Under the pieces are notes generated by a model. The model saw nothing but the letters and a program-made list of their open reading frames with translations. It had not been told where the DNA came from and ran no database searches. From Deltaproteobacteria bacterium RBG_16_54_11 (GTDB lineage Bacteria; Desulfobacterota; B13-G15; RBG-16-54-18), in contig MGQS01000106.1 of the NCBI GenBank assembly GCA_001797905.1, forward strand, positions 16,150 through 21,976: 5,827 nucleotides of DNA, given 5' to 3'. Made by a program: the position numbers and the translations under genes. Numbering within the stretch: the first letter of the stretch is position 1; each line of letters begins with the position of its first letter. Below are positions 5,813-5,827 of the stretch, in pieces.

Positions 5813-5827
5813 TGCACTGCACTAATA

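Larger units (their letters stand above)
5683..5827. other. Non-coding region upstream of dnaX
   Basis: This 145-nt stretch has no credible coding frame. Its right half holds two copies of a palindromic element. A strong minus-strand Shine-Dalgarno-like AAAGGAG near 5743-5737 has no ATG, GTG or TTG at a usable distance. -10-like boxes exist on both strands (TATATT on minus inside the repeats, TATAAT on plus at 5726-5731), but none has a good -35 partner, so I cannot place the dnaX promoter with confidence. Confidence 0.5.

Overview
The window reads as an ordinary chromosomal segment of an anaerobic bacterium. All seven genes lie on the minus strand, so transcription runs from high to low coordinates. 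GC content looks moderately high (mid-50s percent by eye, not counted). An oxygen-sensitive four-subunit pyruvate:ferredoxin oxidoreductase beside standard bacterial replication and repair genes points to a strict anaerobe. From memory, a dnaX-ebfC-recR-por arrangement resembles some former Deltaproteobacteria (Desulfobacterota and relatives), but the lineage is only an inference.

From right to left: 5683-5827 is a short non-coding stretch upstream of dnaX, holding two near-copies of a 29-bp element, each with a perfect 6-bp inverted repeat. Then comes a compact replication/repair cluster: dnaX (DNA polymerase III tau/gamma, 5682-3991), ebfC/ybaB (nucleoid-associated protein, 3972-3658) and recR (recombination mediator, 3656-3057), with gaps of 18 and 1 nt. 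Just after the recR stop there is a strong sigma70-type promoter (TTGACA, 17-nt spacer, TATATA) and a leader of about 65 nt with a GC-clamped hairpin. This promoter should drive porG-porD-porA-porB (2950 to beyond 1), the gamma, delta, alpha and beta subunits of pyruvate:ferredoxin oxidoreductase. porB runs off the left edge and lacks only its extreme C-terminus.

The cluster and the por operon are separate in function. The first supplies the clamp-loader ATPase and RecFOR-pathway repair. The second makes an enzyme that interconverts pyruvate plus CoA with acetyl-CoA, CO2 and reduced ferredoxin. Together PorA and PorB hold thiamine diphosphate, PorB one [4Fe-4S] cluster and PorD two more. No terminator is visible between recR and porG, so some read-through is possible.

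The most notable signal is inside dnaX: an A8 run in the linker between the AAA+/domain III part and the tau-specific C-terminus. It is phased as a heptameric slip site, with a -1 frame stop two codons later, predicting a short gamma form of about 403 residues beside the 563-residue tau. No wholly new system was recognised. No RNA genes, CRISPR arrays, insertion sequences or broken genes were seen.
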